From assembly GCA_945861865.1 (NCBI GenBank), contig CAMAWN010000041.1, positions 1-35,528 of the forward strand: DNA of 35,528 nucleotides, given 5' to 3'. This DNA comes from Candidatus Kuenenia stuttgartensis (GTDB lineage Bacteria > Planctomycetota > Planctomycetia > Planctomycetales > Planctomycetaceae). The notes beneath the pieces were generated by a model, which saw only the letters and a list, made by a program, of their open reading frames with translations, was not told where the DNA came from and made no database searches. Shown here one piece after another: positions 1 through 9,368 of this stretch (positions within the stretch are counted from its first letter, which is position 1; each line of letters starts with the position of its first letter). The translations under genes and the position numbers were made by a program.

Positions 1-46
1 CGCGAAACTCAGACCATGCCGCGACACCAACGCCACGGCTTCGACT

Positions 47-1575
<1,529 letters not shown>

Positions 1576-1606
1576 TGGACTCGAGTCTGGCAGTCAGCGA
1601 GAAACG

Positions 1607-1640
1607 CTGTTTCCGAAGCGTGCTTGGGAGACAGTTTTTT
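1607..1640 (+). terminator. Rho-independent terminator after the P-II gene
   Basis: Stem CTGTTTCC / GGAGACAG (8 pairs, one G-U), 12-nt loop, followed directly by six T (1635-1640), 31 bases after the P-II stop codon. It separates the amt/P-II unit from the convergent minus-strand genes. Confidence 0.7.
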
Positions 1641-1677
1641 CATTTCCGTTTCGCCCTCGCAAGCCCTTCGGGTTGGA

Positions 1678-1941
1678 TCATTTGCGATCGGATTCTTCGC
1701 TCGGCGATTGCCGTTGTGCCGCGTCCTCTTTGTCTCGCAGCACCGACGTCAACCAGCGTCCCCAAATCAAATACTGCAACACGACACTCAGCGTCAAACC
1801 AATCGCGATCACGACCATCCATAACAAATCCGGCAGGACTAACGCTACCAACGCCAAGAACGCGGCGGAGATCAGCAGCAACATCGCCAGTGCAGCGAAG
1901 GTCGCGGAATTGCGTTGGTCGTCGGAAGGTCGTTCGGCCAT
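1678..1941 (-). CDS. Small two-helix membrane protein of unknown function
   Basis: An 87-aa protein with two hydrophobic segments (about residues 14-36 and 39-60) and a charged C-terminal tail (VLRDKEDAAQRQ...SEESDRK). I do not recognise a named family. The start ATG at 1941 overlaps the TGA of the upstream gene as TGATG, a translational-coupling arrangement, so the two genes are almost certainly one operon. That junction is the reason for preferring this start over the longer open frame reaching 2190. Shared transcription with a START-like protein suggests linked function but does not show what it is. Confidence 0.7.
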   Translation of the reverse strand: MAERPSDDQRNSATFAALAMLLLISAAFLALVALVLPDLLWMVVIAIGLTLSVVLQYLIWGRWLTSVLRDKEDAAQRQSPSEESDRK

Positions 1942-2402
1942 CAGGCAGCTCCCGATGGAGTGCCGAACCGTTTTTCGAGTTCGTGATGCCGATGTCCGAA
2001 TCCGTCTTCGAGTGCCTCGCGAATCTTCCGTTCGTTGATGAGCAGACCGAGTATCCCGCCTGGCGGAACAAACGTGATGCGATCCGTCACACGACTGCCC
2101 GCCGAAGTCGCCTCGAAGAGATGCTCGTGTTCCCACGATCCCAGCGGTCCTTCGACTTGGCGTTCGACGAACCTTCGCGGCTCGTCCCAAACCGTCACGT
2201 CATGCACGGCCGAACGCACGACGCCGTAAGCCTGCACTCGGAATTCCATTCGTGCCCCCAGCGACAGTCGCTGCGGTGCGGCGTCGAACACGAGCATCAC
2301 GGACGACGGGGTAATGAGCCGGATGTTCTCCGGCTGAGCCAAAAACTCGAACGCGACTTCGGGCGAACACGCCAATTCCACGCTCGCTTCGAACACGGCC
2401 AT
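1941..2402 (-). CDS. SRPBCC / START-like superfamily protein (polyketide cyclase-like)
   Basis: A 153-aa protein with the features of an SRPBCC ligand-binding fold: an N-terminal strand MAVFEASVEL, then SPEVAFEFLAQPENI, the common helix-loop of the family, later strands containing FVERQVEGPLGSWEH and RVTDRITFVPPGG, and a long C-terminal helix. The family binds hydrophobic ligands; a few members are cyclases or coenzyme Q-binding proteins, and most bacterial ones have no assigned substrate. No signal peptide is visible, so it is probably cytoplasmic. The stop overlaps the start of the small membrane protein gene. The start at 2402 has no strong Shine-Dalgarno sequence. It is transcribed divergently from miaA. 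Confidence 0.8.
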   Translation of the reverse strand: MAVFEASVELACSPEVAFEFLAQPENIRLITPSSVMLVFDAAPQRLSLGARMEFRVQAYGVVRSAVHDVTVWDEPRRFVERQVEGPLGSWEHEHLFEATSAGSRVTDRITFVPPGGILGLLINERKIREALEDGFGHRHHELEKRFGTPSGAA

Positions 2403-2508
2403 GAATTATTGCTCCCAACTTGGAATGTCGGCCGGAGCATAGTCGAACGCGCGGCGCGAAGGTACGTTGCCGCCGCACGATCAAACTCTGGCTCTTGGCT
2501 TCAACCTC

Positions 2509-3477
2509 ATGCGATTCGCTCCCGATCTCCTTCGTCGTTGCTGTTTCCTCGCTGGCCCGACCGCCTGCGGGAAAAGCGCCGTCGCGCTCAAACTGGCGGA
2601 ACAATTGATTGCCGAGCGTGGCCTGGCGATCGAGATCGTCTCGCTCGATTCGATGACGTTGTACCGGCGAATGAACATCGGCACCGCCAAGCCCGCGATC
2701 GAAGAATGCCTCCGTGTGCCACACCACCTCTTCGACCTCTTGGAACCTTCGCAGGAATTCAGCGTCGCCGAGTACCTCGTCGCGGCGGAGCGAGTATGCC
2801 GTGAGATCATCGTACGCGGCAGCACTCCGCTGTTCGTCGGTGGCACTGGGCTGTACCTGCGCAGCCTGCTGCGAGGTGTCTTTGAAGGTCCAGCCGCCAA
2901 CGAGGGACTTCGGCAACGTCTGGAATCCGAAGCCGCGTTCGATGGTGTGGACGCTCTGCATCGCCGATTGCAGCAGCTCGATCCAAACACGGCCGAGCGA
3001 TTGCATCCGAATGACTTGCGGCGTGTCGTGCGAGCACTCGAAGTCATCGAACTCACCGGCCAGCCGATGTCCGCTCAGCACCGCGAAGAGCCATTGCCGC
3101 TCGACCAGCGGCCAACCAACGTGGTTTGGTTGTCGCCACCGCGCAACTGGCTTTACAGCCGTATCAATCAGCGAGTCGAGGCGATGCTGGACGCCGGCTG
3201 GCTCGACGAAGTGCGGTCGCTGCTCGCTGAACCTCAGCCGCTCAGCCACACCGCAGGCCGGGCGCTCGGCTACAAGGAACTCATTGAATTCTTGCGAGGT
3301 GAGGGATCGCTTGCCGAAACGGTCGGGTTGATTCAGACGCGAACTCGCCAGTTCGCGAAGCGGCAGCACACTTGGTTTCGGAATCTTGAGGAGTGCCGCT
3401 CGCTGCCAATCACGGGTGACGAGTCACCGGCGGAAGTCGCGGCCAAGTTCGCGGGGCAGGTTTTCAACCTGCCCTAA
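2509..3477 (+). CDS. miaA: tRNA dimethylallyltransferase MiaA
   Basis: Transfers a dimethylallyl group from DMAPP to N6 of A37 in tRNAs reading UNN codons, the first step to ms2i6A. Visible motifs are the P-loop GPTACGKS, the substrate block LDSMTLYRRMNIGTAKP, PHHLFDLLEP, GGTGLYLRSLL, NDLRRVVRALEV, and the C-terminal QTRTRQFAKRQHTWFRN. I chose ATG 2509 (322 aa), eight codons before the conserved core; an in-frame TTG at 2467 would add 14 residues with no family similarity. Neither start has a clear ribosome-binding site. The length is normal. The last codons (GQVFNLP, stop) come from a palindromic repeat at 3454-3474, so the natural C-terminus has probably been replaced or extended. Neighbours give no functional link. 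Confidence 0.95.
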   Translation: MRFAPDLLRRCCFLAGPTACGKSAVALKLAEQLIAERGLAIEIVSLDSMTLYRRMNIGTAKPAIEECLRVPHHLFDLLEPSQEFSVAEYLVAAERVCREIIVRGSTPLFVGGTGLYLRSLLRGVFEGPAANEGLRQRLESEAAFDGVDALHRRLQQLDPNTAERLHPNDLRRVVRALEVIELTGQPMSAQHREEPLPLDQRPTNVVWLSPPRNWLYSRINQRVEAMLDAGWLDEVRSLLAEPQPLSHTAGRALGYKELIEFLRGEGSLAETVGLIQTRTRQFAKRQHTWFRNLEECRSLPITGDESPAEVAAKFAGQVFNLP

Positions 3478-3501
3478 TTGGCCGAACAGGTTAAAAACCT
3501 G
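3454..3501. repeat. Tandem palindromes at the miaA 3' end
   Basis: Two adjacent palindromes share the core CAGGTT / AACCTG. The first (3454-3474) is GGGCAGGTT, TTC, AACCTGCCC, a perfect 9-bp stem containing the last miaA codons. The second (3487-3501) is CAGGTT, AAA, AACCTG. The first has related copies at 12690-12710 and, decayed, at 21651-21677. They lie between convergent genes and could also terminate transcription. Confidence 0.65.
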
Positions 3502-3508
3502 CTCCACG

Positions 3509-3751
3509 TCAGAGGTCACCCATCTCAGCGGGGGGTTCTTCGAGGGCCAAGTTCCACTCGTTCCAGATCAACCAGAATTGTGGCAATTCGTCGCCGTGAG
3601 TCTCGACGGCGAGATCGAACGCGACACCCAGCGTGATCCCTTCCAGATCTTTCAGAGCACGATCCGTCGCCTCGGCTAATTCTCGCATGGCCATCAGCAA
3701 CGCCTGCGACGCGGACTGAGAATGGAAGACGTGATCCGCTGCCGTATCCAT
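3509..3751 (-). CDS. Conserved-looking small protein of unknown function
   Basis: An 80-aa, mostly helical, acidic protein. The start ATG 3751 is fixed by a strong ribosome-binding site (AGGAGG, 6 bases upstream), which rules out the longer frame from 3796. No signal peptide, membrane segment, cysteine pair or known motif is visible. The middle (ALLMAMRELAEATDRALKD) looks like an amphipathic helix and the C-terminal half is rich in Trp, Leu and Glu. It is convergent with miaA and stands alone, so context gives no role. Confidence that it is a real gene rests on the ribosome-binding site and codon use. Confidence 0.6.
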   Translation of the reverse strand: MDTAADHVFHSQSASQALLMAMRELAEATDRALKDLEGITLGVAFDLAVETHGDELPQFWLIWNEWNLALEEPPAEMGDL

Positions 3752-3850
3752 GAGAGCCTCCTGAAGGATGGGGCCGAAAGCGCGGCATCGTAGCATGCCA
3801 AGACTCCGCGAAAAGTAGAGAGAATCAAGAAGAGCTTATTCACGGCGGGA

Positions 3851-4060
3851 ATGTTTTTTGTGTCCGCCGAACGGATCCTGGTCTCGGCCATCGTGGTTCT
3901 GGGAGTGATTGTCGGGCTGGTCGAAGTTCGCCAAGCGATCAGAGAGGAACTCGAAGACGTTGCCTCTGACATCGGCAGCATCAATCAGAGCTACTCCTAC
4001 ACCGGCTTGAAGACCAACAAGAGCAGTGAGATAGTCACGCCAATCACCACGACTTGCTGA
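3851..4060 (+). CDS. Small one-helix protein, pilin-like N-terminus
   Basis: A 69-aa protein, or 78 aa if an upstream codon is used. It has one hydrophobic helix (about residues 8-25, ILVSAIVVLGVIVGLVEV), then a conserved-looking segment LEDVASDIGSINQSYSYTG and a polar tail. From memory, planctomycetes carry many small proteins with a VSAE-helix-INQSYSY layout and a short leader ending in Gly, as in type IV/Flp prepilins. Here the in-frame codons upstream read KKSLFTAG just before Met-Phe-Phe-Val-Ser-Ala-Glu, which suits such a leader. The codon where Met would be expected (3824) is ATC and no other standard start exists back to the stop at 3791. Either ATG 3851 is used or the true start is non-standard or lost. 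Function unknown. Confidence 0.55.
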   Translation: MFFVSAERILVSAIVVLGVIVGLVEVRQAIREELEDVASDIGSINQSYSYTGLKTNKSSEIVTPITTTC

Positions 4061-4121
4061 TGTTTCTGAAAGCCGCCGAACAATCTCAACGACGGCCAGC
4101 AAAAATCTGAGGGCTCTCTCT

Positions 4122-4155
4122 CCACCCTCATCGCATTGTGTGGTGGGGGTTTTTT
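4122..4155 (+). terminator. Possible weak terminator
   Basis: CCACC and GGTGG can pair across a 15-nt loop, followed by GGG and six T (4150-4155). It lies 62 bases after the small pilin-like gene and before the nucleoside hydrolase gene. The stem is short and the loop large. Confidence 0.3.
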
Positions 4156-4211
4156 GTTGCGCGCGTACTTGCTGAAATGCCGCTCCCGAAATTACCTCTG
4201 GGAGTATTTTA

Positions 4212-5252
4212 ATGCCAAGGCCGTCCTCGATACTGTCCGTCCCGATCTGGCTGTTGTTGTTTTTAGCGTCTTTGACGCAACCGACTCGTGCCGATGAGTC
4301 GCCCACTCGCCCAGTCAAGCTGATCTTCGACACGGACATGGGCAACGACATCGACGATGCGCTCGCGCTCGGCGTCATCCACGCGCTGCAAAGTCGCGGT
4401 GAGTGCGAATTGCTGGCGGTCACGCTCAGCAAAGACAACGATTTCGCTGCGCCGTTCGTCGATCTGATCAACACTTTCTACGGACGCGGCAATATCCCGC
4501 TGGGAGTTGTCCGCAATGGCAAGACGCCGGAAGACAGTCGCTATCTGACCGATACGGTTAATGCTTTCGACAACGGCCAGCCGCGATATCCGCACAAACT
4601 TCGCAGCGGCAAAGAAGCCCCTGAGGCAGTCGGCCTGTTGCGGAAAATGCTCGCGGCTCAACCGGATCGGTCGGTGGCACTGGTTGTTGTCGGGTTCTCG
4701 ACGAACATCTTGCGGCTGTTGGACTCGCCCGCCGATCAACACTCGCCGCTGGCCGGCAAAGAACTGGTGACTCGGAAAGTCCGGCTGCTGTCGATGATGG
4801 CCGGCATGTTCAGCGAGAAGAATCGCGTGAAGGAATACAACGTCTTCATCGACTCGCCCGCGGCTCAAAGAGTGTTCACCGAATGGCCGACTCCGCTCGT
4901 CACCAGTGGGTTCGAGATTGGGCTGGCGATTAAGTTTCCGGCAACGAGCATCGAACGGGACTTCGGCTACGTGAAGCATCATCCGCTCAAGCAGGCTTAT
5001 GAGCTGTATCAGAAGATGCCGTATGACCGTGAAACCTGGGATTTGACCTCTGTGCTGTACGCCGTCCGGCCGGATCATGGCTATTTCGGCCTGTCTCCTG
5101 CCGGTCGAATTCGCGTCGATGCTCAAGACGTGACGCAGTTCGATCTCGTCGACGCTGGACAGCAGCGGTATTTGACGGTCAACGCCGAGCAGGTCGCGCG
5201 CGTCCGTGAGGCACTCGTCCAATTGGCAAGTCAACCGCCAGCCGTTCGCTGA
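4212..5252 (+). CDS. Exported nucleoside hydrolase (inosine-uridine preferring type)
   Basis: Hydrolyses the N-glycosidic bond of nucleosides to base and ribose. The family calcium-site motif DTDMGNDIDDALAL is at about residues 38-51, and a later block KEYNVFIDSPAAQRVF matches the conserved second half (usually E-x-N-x-x-x-D). An N-terminal signal peptide (hydrophobic IWLLLFLASL, cut near TRA-DES) predicts export, unlike the cytoplasmic E. coli Rih enzymes. At 346 aa it is slightly longer than typical (~310) because of the signal and a C-terminal tail. ATG 4212 has GGAG 7 bases upstream. An exported hydrolase would salvage nucleosides outside the cytoplasm. The gene stands alone; no transporter or kinase gene is adjacent. 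Substrate preference cannot be read from the sequence. Confidence 0.85.
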   Translation: MPRPSSILSVPIWLLLFLASLTQPTRADESPTRPVKLIFDTDMGNDIDDALALGVIHALQSRGECELLAVTLSKDNDFAAPFVDLINTFYGRGNIPLGVVRNGKTPEDSRYLTDTVNAFDNGQPRYPHKLRSGKEAPEAVGLLRKMLAAQPDRSVALVVVGFSTNILRLLDSPADQHSPLAGKELVTRKVRLLSMMAGMFSEKNRVKEYNVFIDSPAAQRVFTEWPTPLVTSGFEIGLAIKFPATSIERDFGYVKHHPLKQAYELYQKMPYDRETWDLTSVLYAVRPDHGYFGLSPAGRIRVDAQDVTQFDLVDAGQQRYLTVNAEQVARVREALVQLASQPPAVR

Positions 5253-5357
5253 GTTGTCTGGCGAGTGTTTGGCCAAGGTTGTCGGAAGATTGGCCGGGCA
5301 TTCGTCAGGCTGGTGAGCGTGTCAGCGGTTATATTCCGTCGTCCCATGGAAATTGAC

Positions 5358-5373
5358 CGGGCGTGGGCGCCCG
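5358..5373. repeat. CG-TGGG-CG hairpin, copy 1
   Basis: A perfect palindrome, CGGGCG, loop TGGG, CGCCCG, 30 bases upstream of the YdjY-domain gene. A second copy at 16397-16416 has the same loop; one stem pair differs by a compensatory change (G-C here, A-T there). Confidence 0.5.
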
Positions 5374-5403
5374 TTCAAAGAAAACGCGAGCCTCAAGGAA
5401 TTC

Positions 5404-6375
5404 ATGATGCCTGTGACCATCGACCGCGATTTCGGACGCCGTGAATTCTTGAGCGTGGTGGCCGCCGCCTCTACGACCGCGATTGCCGGTGACCGTTTTG
5501 GACTCGCCGCCGATCCGGCGAAAGACACCAAGAAGTCGAAGGAGCCGGTGCCGCTCAACAAATCGGGAACCGTGCTGCTCGATGTGGATGGCAAACGCTT
5601 GCTGCTGAAAACCAAAGTCTGTCTGCGCGAGGGAGTGCTCGAAATGTTCTGCTGTCTGAAGCAGACCAAGGAGCACGAGTCGATTCTGTCGATTGATTCC
5701 GAGGCCTACGTGATTCACACCGGTTTGCTTGCGCTGGGGGCGAAGCCCGGATCGCCAGTGAAGTTTCAGCCGGAGTATTCGCCTCCCAAAGGAACTCGGA
5801 TTCGGCTCTTCTGTCAGTGGACCGACAAAGATGGCAAACCGCATCGTGAACCGGCCGAGAAATGGATTCGCAACTCCTCGAAGCGATTCTTCGTGGAACT
5901 GTTCGACGAAAAACCAGTCGGCCTCGAATTGAAAGAGGACTCCGAATTGAAGTGGGACGAGAAAAACAAAGAGCTGTATTGGTTCGGCCACATGTCGGAG
6001 AAACAACGCGACTCATTCCTGGCGCTGTCGAAGGACGCGAAGTATCGGAAGGCGATTCAAAAGTTTTTCGTCCGAACGCAGCCACACGAACTGGCAGATC
6101 CATGGGTCTTCGCCGGCAGTGGCTTTTTCGTGGACGAGGCCAACGGCACGAAGTCGTATCTGGCCGAGGGGGGCGACCTGATCTGCGTCGCAAACTTTGC
6201 CTCCGCCATGCTGGATCTCGCGGTACCAAGTTCTGCGACCGGAGAAAGCAACTTGATATGGGAAGCCTGGGCCGATCGGATTCCCCCCGTCGGCACCGAG
6301 GTTCTGCTGGAGCTTGTGCCAGAGCTTGATCCCAAGCCGGTAAAGCCGCTGGAAAAAGCGGACAAACCGAAGTAG
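5404..6375 (+). CDS. YdjY domain-containing protein, Tat-exported
   Basis: A 323-aa protein starting MMPVTIDRDFGRREFLSVVAAA, a twin-arginine signal (RREFLSVV) with a small-residue c-region, so it is probably exported folded. The mature part opens with LNKSGTVLLDVDGKRLLLKT and continues LKQTKEHESIL...AYVIHTGLLALGAKPG, which I recognise as the YdjY-type domain common in planctomycetes; its biochemical role is unknown. The C-terminal half contains a second conserved-looking stretch (LADPWVFAGSGFF... GGDLICVANFASAMLDL). The start at 5404 (or 5407) is preferred over 5353 because AAGGA lies just upstream and the Tat signal follows. The tail is rich in Lys and Pro. A palindrome precedes the gene. 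Confidence 0.75.
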   Translation: MMPVTIDRDFGRREFLSVVAAASTTAIAGDRFGLAADPAKDTKKSKEPVPLNKSGTVLLDVDGKRLLLKTKVCLREGVLEMFCCLKQTKEHESILSIDSEAYVIHTGLLALGAKPGSPVKFQPEYSPPKGTRIRLFCQWTDKDGKPHREPAEKWIRNSSKRFFVELFDEKPVGLELKEDSELKWDEKNKELYWFGHMSEKQRDSFLALSKDAKYRKAIQKFFVRTQPHELADPWVFAGSGFFVDEANGTKSYLAEGGDLICVANFASAMLDLAVPSSATGESNLIWEAWADRIPPVGTEVLLELVPELDPKPVKPLEKADKPK

Positions 6376-6725
6376 CCGAGGTTGCTCGCAAAATGAGCGG
6401 CGAAGTTTTCCGGCCGCGTCCGTGACAAACTTACGCGATTGCACCGATCCCGCAGTTGGCGGCGGCCGGTCGTGGGATACCAAATCTTCTCAACATCCGC
6501 AGCAGGCTCGCCGCGACGGATCGTTGGACGGCGGCAATTCTCGTCACCGCGATGGAAGCGATGCGTCGATCTGAGTCCTAACTGCCCCGTGCGGATGGAC
6601 TCTGCGGGTTTCGGGATTCATCACGTCTCACTCGCAAACCGCGGTGTCCTGTCGATTCGGTGACCTCAGTGGATTGGGGGCACCGCTTGGCGGATCCGTT
6701 CGGAACGCGCAAGGCCGCCCGTCGC
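6376..6725. other. Gap with no convincing gene
   Basis: About 350 bases between the YdjY-domain gene and the DUF1571 gene. Short open frames here have no recognisable protein features or ribosome-binding sites. I see no clear terminator. A GTG at 6660 could extend the next gene by 22 codons. It presumably holds the promoter of the DUF1571 gene. Confidence 0.4.
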
Positions 6726-7757
6726 ATGAAATACCTGTCTTGGTTTCTTGGCCAGTCTCGCTGGTTGACGAATCCCGTGCGCAATGTCCCCAAAGTTGCT
6801 CGCCGGATGAGGCGCTCGCCGCATTGCCACAACGCGTTGGGTTCGTTCGTTGTCATTCTCACCATCGGATTCTTGTACGCCCACGCGCAGCCGACGACGG
6901 CCGGAACGGACCCGGTCTCGGCTAACGGCGGAGCAACTCTCGCAGACGTCGAGAAGGAATTCGGCGGTCCCGGAACGGTTGGCTCTGTGGGGATATCGCA
7001 GTCGTCCGTCGCCACGAACGACACTCCCACGCTCACCGGCAAGGAGGCCCTCCTGGAATGCGATCGCATCCTTCGAGAAGCAGAAGCCAAGCTCGAAAAA
7101 ATCTCGGCCTACACCGCGACTTTCGTCAAACAAGAACGGATCGGCGATGCGCTGACCGAACTCCAGGTGATTCAGCTTCGAATGGTCCACCAACCCAAGC
7201 GAATCTCCATGAAGTGGGAAGGGGGCAAGGACGCCGGCCAACGAGCCATTTACGCCGAGGGGGAAAATGAAGGGGACATGCTGGTCCGTAAACTCAGTGG
7301 CATTGAGGCTCGATTGGGAGTGATCTCGCTGAACCCCGTCGGCGTGATGGCGATGAAGCATTCCCGACATCCGATTACAGATGCCGGACTCCTGAACCTG
7401 ACGAAAATCACTCGCCAACAACGCCAAGCGGACCTGAAGCTCGAATCGGGAGTCTCCGCCAAACTGTTGGACCATCAGAAACTCAACGGCCGCGATTGCC
7501 AGTGCCTGGTCGTTGAATATGCGAAACCAGAGTTTGCTTCGGACGAAAAGAAAGAGTACCGCAAGTCAATGATTTACATTGACTCGCAGACCAAAATGCC
7601 GAGCTGTATCCGCTGCTACGGTTGGCCGGAAAAAATCGCCGACGCAAATCCACAAAAGCTCGATCAAACCACGCTGTTGGAACTCTACGCATTCAAAAAC
7701 ATAGACTTTGATGCGCAAGTCCAACTCGACGACTTCAGCCGCACTCGGCTGCAATAA
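6726..7757 (+). CDS. DUF1571 family exported protein
   Basis: A 343-aa protein of the DUF1571 family, abundant in planctomycetes and of unknown function. The domain begins near SAYTATFVKQERIGD and continues through LRMVHQPKRISMKWEG, RAIYAEGENEGDMLV and LGVISLNPVGVMAM to the C-terminal DCQCLVVEY and YIDSQTKMPSCI. The fold resembles lipoprotein-carrier-like proteins (LolA/LolB style) that measure loss of material from a surface; that is inference. An N-terminal hydrophobic segment (about residues 37-53, ALGSFVVILTIGFLYAHAQ) indicates export or a membrane anchor, with an unusually long basic lead-in. ATG 6726 is preferred; GTG 6660 is possible, and neither has a good ribosome-binding site. It converges on the ceramidase-like gene with a 17-bp gap. 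Confidence 0.75.
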   Translation: MKYLSWFLGQSRWLTNPVRNVPKVARRMRRSPHCHNALGSFVVILTIGFLYAHAQPTTAGTDPVSANGGATLADVEKEFGGPGTVGSVGISQSSVATNDTPTLTGKEALLECDRILREAEAKLEKISAYTATFVKQERIGDALTELQVIQLRMVHQPKRISMKWEGGKDAGQRAIYAEGENEGDMLVRKLSGIEARLGVISLNPVGVMAMKHSRHPITDAGLLNLTKITRQQRQADLKLESGVSAKLLDHQKLNGRDCQCLVVEYAKPEFASDEKKEYRKSMIYIDSQTKMPSCIRCYGWPEKIADANPQKLDQTTLLELYAFKNIDFDAQVQLDDFSRTRLQ

Positions 7758-7774
7758 CGAGCACGCGTTCGCGG

Positions 7775-9217
7775 TCATTTGTTTTCGGCCGCGACCTCAT
7801 TCAGCAGCTTCAGCAGCGTCTCGACGATCTTCGGGGACGCACCGACTTCCAGATAGCTGGAGCGTGCTCGCCATGTTTCGTACCCGGCGAGTTCGTGTTG
7901 CTGCGGCGTCGGCAGGTAGCCGTTCCAACCGTTTGCCAATGCGATCGTGAAGGTCGGCTGGAGCGGGCTGCGGCGCTTGATTTCGAGGCCGATCTCCGTG
8001 AAGACCTCGGCCGGGATTGCGACGATCCCCAGTTCGCCGATGCGAATGGCCTGCAACTTCAGCTTCACCGTATCGGGGTACTCGGCCAGCTTGAGCGTCT
8101 CTCTCGCGTAAATGTCGAGCATCGTCTTGTACGGAAACTCGCCCGCTTTCGAGAGCCGTTCTTTCGCAGCGGCAATGTCGTCGGCTGAGGGCTTGCGGAC
8201 TTTCAATTCGATCTCGGTCTGGCGCATCACGATCGACACGGCTGAGCGATATTCAGCTTTCTCATGTGCCGCGAGAGCCGCCGTCGCAACGCTGTTGGCG
8301 ACCACTTTGAGCTTCTCGAACGGCTGAAACTTGGGAGGCATGGTCAGCCCAAAGTTGACGTTGTTGACATCGCCGCTCGTGCCATTCGACATGATGCCGA
8401 CGAACGACGGCTTGGCCGAGTTGTCGGCTTTCAACAACTGACCGATCCGTTCCGCGAACGCTCCGAAATAGTCGGCGGACAAATCGTTCCCCGTGCCGCC
8501 GACGTAGTGCAGCGAATAATTCGCCAAGAACGCGCGCGGCCGGCCGTCGGGAGATTGCACGCTCAAGAAGCTAACTTCCGGATCGACGGGGCCGGCCGAC
8601 TTCGAGACCTTCGAATTGTTGAATCCTGGATTCATCCGAGCCTTGTCGATCCGACCAAACGGGTTGGTCTCGTTCGAAGGTTCTTTCAACAACCAACGGC
8701 GATTGAAGACCTGTGTCTCGTCGCGACCCACGCCCCAAGCGACGCGAGCCGGCGCGAGATTGTCATTCGCCTGCTTGATCCCGGCAGCGACCCGCTCGGT
8801 CAGGAACTCGACGTACTCGACGATCGGCTCGCTCTGAAACACTCCGGTGACCGTCGGACACGAATGCGCATGCGTGGAGGAAATCAGCATCCGCTCCGGC
8901 GGGATGCCGGTCAGTTTGCTGGCTCGCTGTTTGACGTCGTCCATCAGTTCGCGGCGGATCACGCAGTTGTCCACGACCACGAACGCCACCCGCGTCCGCC
9001 CGTCGTCTAGCACCAAACACCGCGCGTGCAACGGATCGGCTGCCTTCTTGGCGGGAGTATCCTGCATGTTGCCGTTCATCGAGATCGGAAACTTCAGCGG
9101 CGTGACGTCCATCGCGAACGCGCCGGCCTTGAGTTCGCCGCCTGTTGCAGACAGCGGCAGAGCGAGAAAGTTGCAAGCCAGTAAAACCACTCCGACTGCT
9201 GACAAAGTCCGATTCAT
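7775..9217 (-). CDS. Neutral/alkaline ceramidase-like exported protein
   Basis: A 480-aa protein with a signal peptide (VVLLACNFLALPLSATG). It matches the N-terminal catalytic domain of neutral/alkaline non-lysosomal ceramidases: the entry strand KAGAFAMDVTP, the zinc-ligand block SSTHAHSCPT (His116, His118), VVDNCVIRRE, and NGTSGDVNNV. In true neutral ceramidases the last block reads GDxSPN, where Ser is the nucleophile; here that position is Asn (GDVN). The C-terminal immunoglobulin-like domain also seems absent. So although databases would label it ceramidase, activity on ceramide is doubtful; a zinc-dependent amidase or hydrolase on another substrate is likelier. ATG 9217 is supported by GGGAG upstream. 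It is divergent from the FG-GAP protein gene. Confidence 0.75.
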   Translation of the reverse strand: MNRTLSAVGVVLLACNFLALPLSATGGELKAGAFAMDVTPLKFPISMNGNMQDTPAKKAADPLHARCLVLDDGRTRVAFVVVDNCVIRRELMDDVKQRASKLTGIPPERMLISSTHAHSCPTVTGVFQSEPIVEYVEFLTERVAAGIKQANDNLAPARVAWGVGRDETQVFNRRWLLKEPSNETNPFGRIDKARMNPGFNNSKVSKSAGPVDPEVSFLSVQSPDGRPRAFLANYSLHYVGGTGNDLSADYFGAFAERIGQLLKADNSAKPSFVGIMSNGTSGDVNNVNFGLTMPPKFQPFEKLKVVANSVATAALAAHEKAEYRSAVSIVMRQTEIELKVRKPSADDIAAAKERLSKAGEFPYKTMLDIYARETLKLAEYPDTVKLKLQAIRIGELGIVAIPAEVFTEIGLEIKRRSPLQPTFTIALANGWNGYLPTPQQHELAGYETWRARSSYLEVGASPKIVETLLKLLNEVAAENK

Positions 9218-9368
9218 GTCAAGCTCCCGTTTGCTGCGGTCGTGACCGATTGCCCATCAAGGGTTACGTGTTTTTGCGACTCTTCGTCCCGATTGCTATG
9301 CTCTCGCCGCCGAGCCTGCGGAGCACGAACGGACTTTCGAGCGTCTCGGCAATTTCGAGGAGCATTTC

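Noticed and set aside
2467..2508. TTG start that would lengthen MiaA by 14 residues.
   Set aside because: The added residues lack MiaA similarity and there is no ribosome-binding site; ATG 2509 fits the normal length.
3836..4474. A 212-aa minus-strand frame.
   Set aside because: It overlaps the small pilin-like gene and the start of the nucleoside hydrolase gene on the other strand, and shows no protein features.
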